From Humibacter sp049446075 (GTDB lineage: Bacteria > Actinomycetota > Actinomycetes > Actinomycetales > Microbacteriaceae): a DNA stretch of 64,000 nucleotides. Position 1 is the stretch's first letter. Every line of letters starts with the position of its first letter. The notes beneath the pieces are model-generated. The model had not been told where the DNA came from. It did not search any database and was given only the letters and a program-made list of their open reading frames with translations. Of this stretch, positions 60,463 through 64,000 are shown piece after piece. The position numbers and the translations under genes were made by a program. The stretch spans positions 1,116,001 to 1,180,000 of the forward strand of contig NZ_JBMSEB010000001.1 of NCBI RefSeq assembly GCF_049446075.1, in the 5' to 3' direction.

Positions 60463-61347
60463 GTGATCGCCGTGCCGCGCACCTTCCGTGCCATGCCGCG
60501 CTGGGGTTATGACGAAGCCGGCCGCGCCTGGCTGCAGCGTCTCCCTGCCCTGGTGGATGCTCAATGCCGCAATTGGGGCCTCGCACTCGACGGTTCACCC
60601 ATGCACGGCAGCAACGCACTCGTCGTTCCCGTGCGTCGCGGCGTCGATCGGTTGGCGCTGCGTCTGGCGCCGCCCGGAGACGACGTGAGCGAAGAGGCGC
60701 GGGCACTGCGGGTCTGGGACGGGCGAGGCACCGTCCGGCTCATCGACGTGGACGCCGCGAACCGGGCACTCCTTCTCGAGCGGCTGGACGGGTCCCGCTC
60801 GCTTGCCTCGCTGCCCGTGCTCCAGGCGGTCGAGGTGCTCGCGCGCTTGGCGCGCACGCTCGCAGTGCCCGTTCCCGACGGTGTGACGTCCACGGCGGCG
60901 ATCGCGGCCGGCTTGCTCGACGACTTCGAGCCGGACTGGCGCACGACGGGGCGGCCGACACCGCGCACCCAGTTGGATGTGGCGCTCGCGTTCGCCGCCG
61001 AACGTGCGGCGGACGAGTCGGAGCGCCGCGCCGTGAACGGAGACCTGCATTTCGAGCAGGTCCTCGCCGCGGAACGAGAGTCGTGGCTGGTCGTGGATCC
61101 CGTGCTGCTGAGCGGCGACCGCGAGTACGACATCGGACGTGTGCTCTGGACGAGACTCGACGAGTTGCCGCACGCCGGCGACGTGCGGACGGCGTTCGAG
61201 CGGTTCGTCCAGATCGCCAGGGTGCCGGAGGCGCGGGCGCGGGCGTGGGTGGTGCTGCGCTCCATGTCCTACCTGTTGTGGGGCATCCCGAGAGGCCTCA
61301 CCGAAGATCCCGTGCGTTGCAGGCGCCTTCTCGAGCTCTTCTGCTGA
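60463..61347 (+). CDS. APH(6)/hydroxyurea-kinase-like phosphotransferase
   Basis: 294-residue kinase-fold protein that resembles the aminoglycoside/hydroxyurea phosphotransferase family (APH_6_hur). The N-lobe region is GSNALVVPVRRGVDRLALRL and the catalytic loop reads NGDLHFEQ, where the family has HGDLH-x-x-N: the first His is Asn and the metal-binding Asn is Gln. The second metal Asp is in WLVVDPVLLSGD. The Asp of the loop is kept, so it may still be active on an unknown substrate. GTG start is leaderless. Convergent with the AarF-type gene, 12 bases apart. Confidence 0.75.
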   Translation: MIAVPRTFRAMPRWGYDEAGRAWLQRLPALVDAQCRNWGLALDGSPMHGSNALVVPVRRGVDRLALRLAPPGDDVSEEARALRVWDGRGTVRLIDVDAANRALLLERLDGSRSLASLPVLQAVEVLARLARTLAVPVPDGVTSTAAIAAGLLDDFEPDWRTTGRPTPRTQLDVALAFAAERAADESERRAVNGDLHFEQVLAAERESWLVVDPVLLSGDREYDIGRVLWTRLDELPHAGDVRTAFERFVQIARVPEARARAWVVLRSMSYLLWGIPRGLTEDPVRCRRLLELFC

Positions 61348-61359
61348 GGTGCCGCCGCG

Positions 61360-63060
61360 TCACGTCCTGCCGAAGAGAACGTAAAGCAGGGGTATCGCCG
61401 ACGCGCACATCAGCGCGACGGCAAGGGGTGCGGCCGTCGGGATCAACAGCACTCCCCCGATCAGGAACCCCGCGAACAGCACAGACCCGACTGCCCTGCG
61501 TGCAAGGCGTTCCAGCCGACCGAGGCGACGGTCGATGGCTGGCGTCGCGACCGTGACCACGCCTTGGTCGATTCGAGTGATGAGCTGATCGATCCGGCCC
61601 GGCAGCCGAAGTGCGATTCCAGCTGCCGACAGCACCTCTCGCGCCACGGCGGCAGCCACGTTTCCGCTCTCCTTGCGCATCAGCTGTGTGGCGTATGGTT
61701 CGATCGCGTCCCAGATGTTGAACTCCGGGTCGAGCGAGCTGCACACGCCCGACGTGAGCGACATCGAGCGGATCACGAGGAGGAAGTTCTCCGGCAGCTG
61801 GAACGGAAGCGACCGCACCACCTCGCCGAACTCGCGCCCGAATTCGCGGAACTCGCGCTGGTCCACCTTGCGCAGCTGCGCGAATCCCATGCCCCCGAAC
61901 CTGTCGAACAGCCTGGTCATCGCGCGTTCGAGCTCGGCAGTGTCGGCGCTCGGCAGCAGGATGCCCACGTTCTGGATGCTCTCGATCAGGCCGCGCTCGT
62001 CGCGCGAGGCGACCGCGATGAGCAGGCGGCGCAGGCCATCCCGCAGCTCGTCGGTGACCTCGCCCATCATGCCGAAGTCCACGAACGTGAGGCGCCAGGC
62101 AGGGTCGCCGTCCCCGCGTCCCGGGCCGCTCGGCGTGACGAAGAGGTTCCCGGGATGCGGGTCGGCATGGAAGTAGCCGTTTCCGAACAGCTGCTCGAAC
62201 ATCACCTCCGCGAAGACCGAGGCCACCTCGTGCGGGTCGATGCCTGCGGCGCGGAGCCCATCGACGTCGTTGATCTTGATGGCCGTGACGTCAGAGAGGG
62301 TGAGCACGCGCCGGGTCGTGCGCTCCCAGACGATCTCGGGCACGCACACGCGCGGGTCGTCGGCGAAGAGCTCGCCGAAGCGTTCGGCTCCTGCCGCCTC
62401 GTGGAGGTAGTCAATCTCCTCCAGGCTCGTCTTCGCGAACTCCGAGACGAGCGCGCGCGGATCGACGTGATCGGAGACGACTCGCAGGTGGCTGAGCCAG
62501 CCGGCAACGCGACGAAGGGCCGCGAGATCGACGTCCACGATGGTCTGGATGCCTGGACGCTGCACCTTCACGACCACCTCCTCGAAGCCGCACTCGTCGG
62601 AATCCTGAGGCGCCAGCCGGGCGCGATGCGCCTGGCCGAGGGATGCAGCGGCCACCGGCGCCTCGGAGAACCACGCGTATGCGCCGGCCAAGGGCACGCC
62701 GAGTTCCGCCTCGGCGAGGGCGCGGATCGCAGTGAACGGTGCGGCCGGCACCTCATCCTGGAGCCCCGAGAGCTCCGCGGTGATCTCCGGAGGCAGCACG
62801 TCGAGCCGCGACGACAGGAACTGGCCGACCTTGATCATCAGTCCGCCGAGCTCGACGGCGAGCGAACGGAATCGCTGCGCGACGTCGACGAGCCTGTGCG
62901 CCCTGCCTCTGTCCGCGATGCGGCCGAGGCCGATGCGCGGCAGGATGACCTCGTACCACCAGGTCTGGACGAGGTAGCGCAGCGCGAATCTGAGGATGCG
63001 GCGGTAGCGCGAGCGGGCGGCTCCGTCAGGCGGCGACGTCTGCTGGACGGCCGGGGCCAT
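61360..63060 (-). CDS. AarF/ABC1/UbiB atypical kinase
   Basis: 566-residue ABC1 (UbiB/ADCK) family protein with a kinase-like fold, involved in quinone or lipid metabolism in other organisms. The KxGQ segment is LMIKVGQFLSSRLDVLP, the A-rich loop is ASLGQAHRARL, then VVVKVQRPGI, the catalytic HADPHPGNLFV and the DFG-type FVDFGMMGEV. Two hydrophobic spans at the C-terminus (GSVLFAGFLIGGVLLIPTAA; LAVALMCASAIPLLYVLFG) anchor it in the membrane. ATG at 63060 comes four bases after the PadR gene stop, so both are in one unit. Confidence 0.93.
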   Translation of the reverse strand: MAPAVQQTSPPDGAARSRYRRILRFALRYLVQTWWYEVILPRIGLGRIADRGRAHRLVDVAQRFRSLAVELGGLMIKVGQFLSSRLDVLPPEITAELSGLQDEVPAAPFTAIRALAEAELGVPLAGAYAWFSEAPVAAASLGQAHRARLAPQDSDECGFEEVVVKVQRPGIQTIVDVDLAALRRVAGWLSHLRVVSDHVDPRALVSEFAKTSLEEIDYLHEAAGAERFGELFADDPRVCVPEIVWERTTRRVLTLSDVTAIKINDVDGLRAAGIDPHEVASVFAEVMFEQLFGNGYFHADPHPGNLFVTPSGPGRGDGDPAWRLTFVDFGMMGEVTDELRDGLRRLLIAVASRDERGLIESIQNVGILLPSADTAELERAMTRLFDRFGGMGFAQLRKVDQREFREFGREFGEVVRSLPFQLPENFLLVIRSMSLTSGVCSSLDPEFNIWDAIEPYATQLMRKESGNVAAAVAREVLSAAGIALRLPGRIDQLITRIDQGVVTVATPAIDRRLGRLERLARRAVGSVLFAGFLIGGVLLIPTAAPLAVALMCASAIPLLYVLFGRT

Positions 63061-63064
63061 CCCG

Positions 63065-63631
63065 TCAGTCCTGGGCGAGGATGGAGTAGAGCTTGCGACG
63101 CGCCTCGTCGAGCACGGCCACCGCCTGCTCGACCTGTTCGCGAGTACCCGTCCTTCTCACCTGGGCGGCGGCGTGAGCGAGATCCATGCCGGCCTTAGGC
63201 AACGGGCCCATGCCGAGCGGGTCGAATCCCTGCTCGCCCTCCCACGGAGCGCCTCGGCCGGACCACGCCTCCGCCTCTTCCCGTCCCGTCTCGGTGAGGG
63301 AGTAGGTCTTGCGCCCGTCCGCGACCTGTTGCTCGATCACGCCCTCGTCGACCAGCAGCTGAAGGGTGGGATACACGGAGCCTGGGCTCGGCTTCCATGC
63401 ACCCCGGCTGCGCTTCTCGATCTCGGCGATGATCTGGTAGCCGTGCATGGGTTTCTCCAGCAGAAGCGCGAGTACGGCCGGGCGCACGTCGCCGCCTTCC
63501 TCACGCGGCGCTCCACGCTGCAACAGCATCGAGCGCAGCTGGTCGACGGCGTCGGCAAGCTGATGGGCCGCTCCCTGGCCGCCAAGACCTCGCGAGCCGA
63601 AGCCGCCCCTCGTGTACGAACCGCCCATCAT
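63065..63631 (-). CDS. PadR family transcriptional regulator
   Basis: 188-residue regulator with an N-terminal extension of about 45 residues, a PadR winged helix (LEKPMHGYQIIAEIEKRSRG, WKPSPGSVYPTLQLLVDEGV and GRKTYSLTETGREEAE) and a helical C-terminus for dimerisation. The ATG follows GGAGG with four bases spacing (a second in-frame ATG comes next). It leads the AarF-type gene and probably controls its own unit; the palindrome CGATATATCG in its promoter is a candidate site. Confidence 0.92.
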   Translation of the reverse strand: MMGGSYTRGGFGSRGLGGQGAAHQLADAVDQLRSMLLQRGAPREEGGDVRPAVLALLLEKPMHGYQIIAEIEKRSRGAWKPSPGSVYPTLQLLVDEGVIEQQVADGRKTYSLTETGREEAEAWSGRGAPWEGEQGFDPLGMGPLPKAGMDLAHAAAQVRRTGTREQVEQAVAVLDEARRKLYSILAQD

Positions 63632-63669
63632 GGACCTCCTCGGTCAGACCACCGTCGCAACCACCGTCA

Positions 63670-63700
63670 CGATATATCGCCCACTTTATGCCGCTTGCAA
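63670..63700 (-). promoter_or_regulatory. PadR promoter with CGATATATCG palindrome
   Basis: On the minus strand TTGCAA (63695-63700), 18 bases and TATATC (63671-63676) make a plausible promoter. The -10 lies within the perfect palindrome CGATATATCG (63670-63679), an AT-rich island in GC-rich DNA and a likely PadR operator. Confidence 0.5.
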
Positions 63701-63717
63701 CCGGCAGCGAGAAGAGG

Positions 63718-64000
63718 TCAGAGCACTTTGGACAGGAATGCCTTCGTGCGCTCCTGCTGCGGATTGGCCAGCACCTCGCGCGGATCGCCAGACTCGACGA
63801 TGACGCCGCCGTCCATGAACACGAGCGAGTCGCCGACCTCGCGGGCGAATCCCATCTCGTGCGTCACCACGACCATGGTCATTCCGGTCTCCGCAAGACC
63901 ACGCATCACGTCGAGAACATCGCCCACCAGTTCGGGGTCGAGCGCGCTGGTCGGCTCGTCGAACAGCATGAGCTTCGGTTCCATGGCGAGTGCGCGCGCG
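63718..64000 (-). CDS. Polar amino acid ABC transporter ATPase, C-terminal part (cut by window edge)
   Basis: C-terminal 93 residues of a GlnQ-type ATPase. Walker B LMLFDEPTSALDPELVGDVL, the switch His in MVVVTHEMGFAREV and the final FMDGGVIVESGDPREVLANPQQERTKAFL are typical of the polar amino acid uptake family. The reading frame continues beyond the right edge, where the Walker A and signature motifs must lie. The substrate (glutamate, glutamine or another amino acid) cannot be told from this fragment. Confidence 0.92.
   Translation of the reverse strand, partial: ARALAMEPKLMLFDEPTSALDPELVGDVLDVMRGLAETGMTMVVVTHEMGFAREVGDSLVFMDGGVIVESGDPREVLANPQQERTKAFLSKVL

Overview
The window is GC-rich actinobacterial chromosome, most likely from the family Microbacteriaceae. 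The evidence is the dense codon bias (recurrent GGATGCC and GCATCC), many GTG starts, starts preceded by a TANNNT hexamer 6-7 bases upstream (leaderless mRNAs), typical actinobacterial families (DUF5997, the DUF3516 helicase, the TM0106 nuclease-helicase, MetY plus CoA-binding protein), and dispersed GGTTGAGTAG...TATCGAAACC palindromic repeats. No tRNA, rRNA, CRISPR array, prophage or transposase was seen. Most of it reads as ordinary core or niche-adaptive chromosome, packed with only short gaps. Genus and species cannot be told from what is visible.

Layout. 1-6.3 kb: end of a protein O-mannosyltransferase, an HSL-type esterase, a PucR/CdaR-type regulator, an S53 (kumamolisin-like) peptidase, then metY with a translationally coupled CoA-binding protein. 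6.3-12.4 kb: a small conserved protein, a methyltransferase, RecQ, and a 1099-residue BTAD/ATPase/TPR regulator. 12.4-17.4 kb (minus strand): a probable transcription unit running from a small HTH protein and a Clp-N domain protein to a DrrAB-like ABC exporter and two bacterial PH-domain membrane proteins; its promoter is covered by three near-identical palindromes. 17.5-25.8 kb: rhodanese, Ski2-like helicase, an HTH-less LysR-type sensor divergent from DUF5997, and a LAL-type LuxR regulator. 26-32 kb: acylphosphatase, M18 aminopeptidase, glutathione peroxidase and a RecB-like nuclease/SF1 helicase fusion. 32-42.6 kb: three aldo/keto reductases (one coupled to a MerR regulator), a PnuC-like transporter, a CpdA-like phosphodiesterase, a Stealth phosphotransferase, a DUF255 thioredoxin-domain protein and a kinase-fold protein. 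42.6-47.3 kb: acyl-CoA synthetase, AzlCD exporter and an APC permease. 47.4-54.2 kb: hrpA and ppc. 54.3-60.4 kb: an arabinoside-utilisation cluster (LacI regulator, two ABC permeases, lipoprotein, GH51 arabinofuranosidase) without its own ATPase. 60.4-64 kb: a kinase-fold protein, an AarF/UbiB kinase with its PadR regulator, and the end of an amino-acid ABC ATPase.

The two most interesting signals are (i) the HTH/Clp-N pair at 16492-17365, whose promoter carries GCAAC-N4-GTTGC palindromes exactly over the -10 and -35 boxes, followed by three tandem 11-bp repeats before the ABC exporter; and (ii) dispersed palindromic repeats that lie in frame inside two helicase genes (hrpA and the DUF3516 helicase), where they are translated as low-complexity linkers. 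Neither amounts to a clearly new defence or biosynthetic system. Coordinates of starts were chosen from ribosome-binding sites, leaderless promoters and family length; stops are firm.
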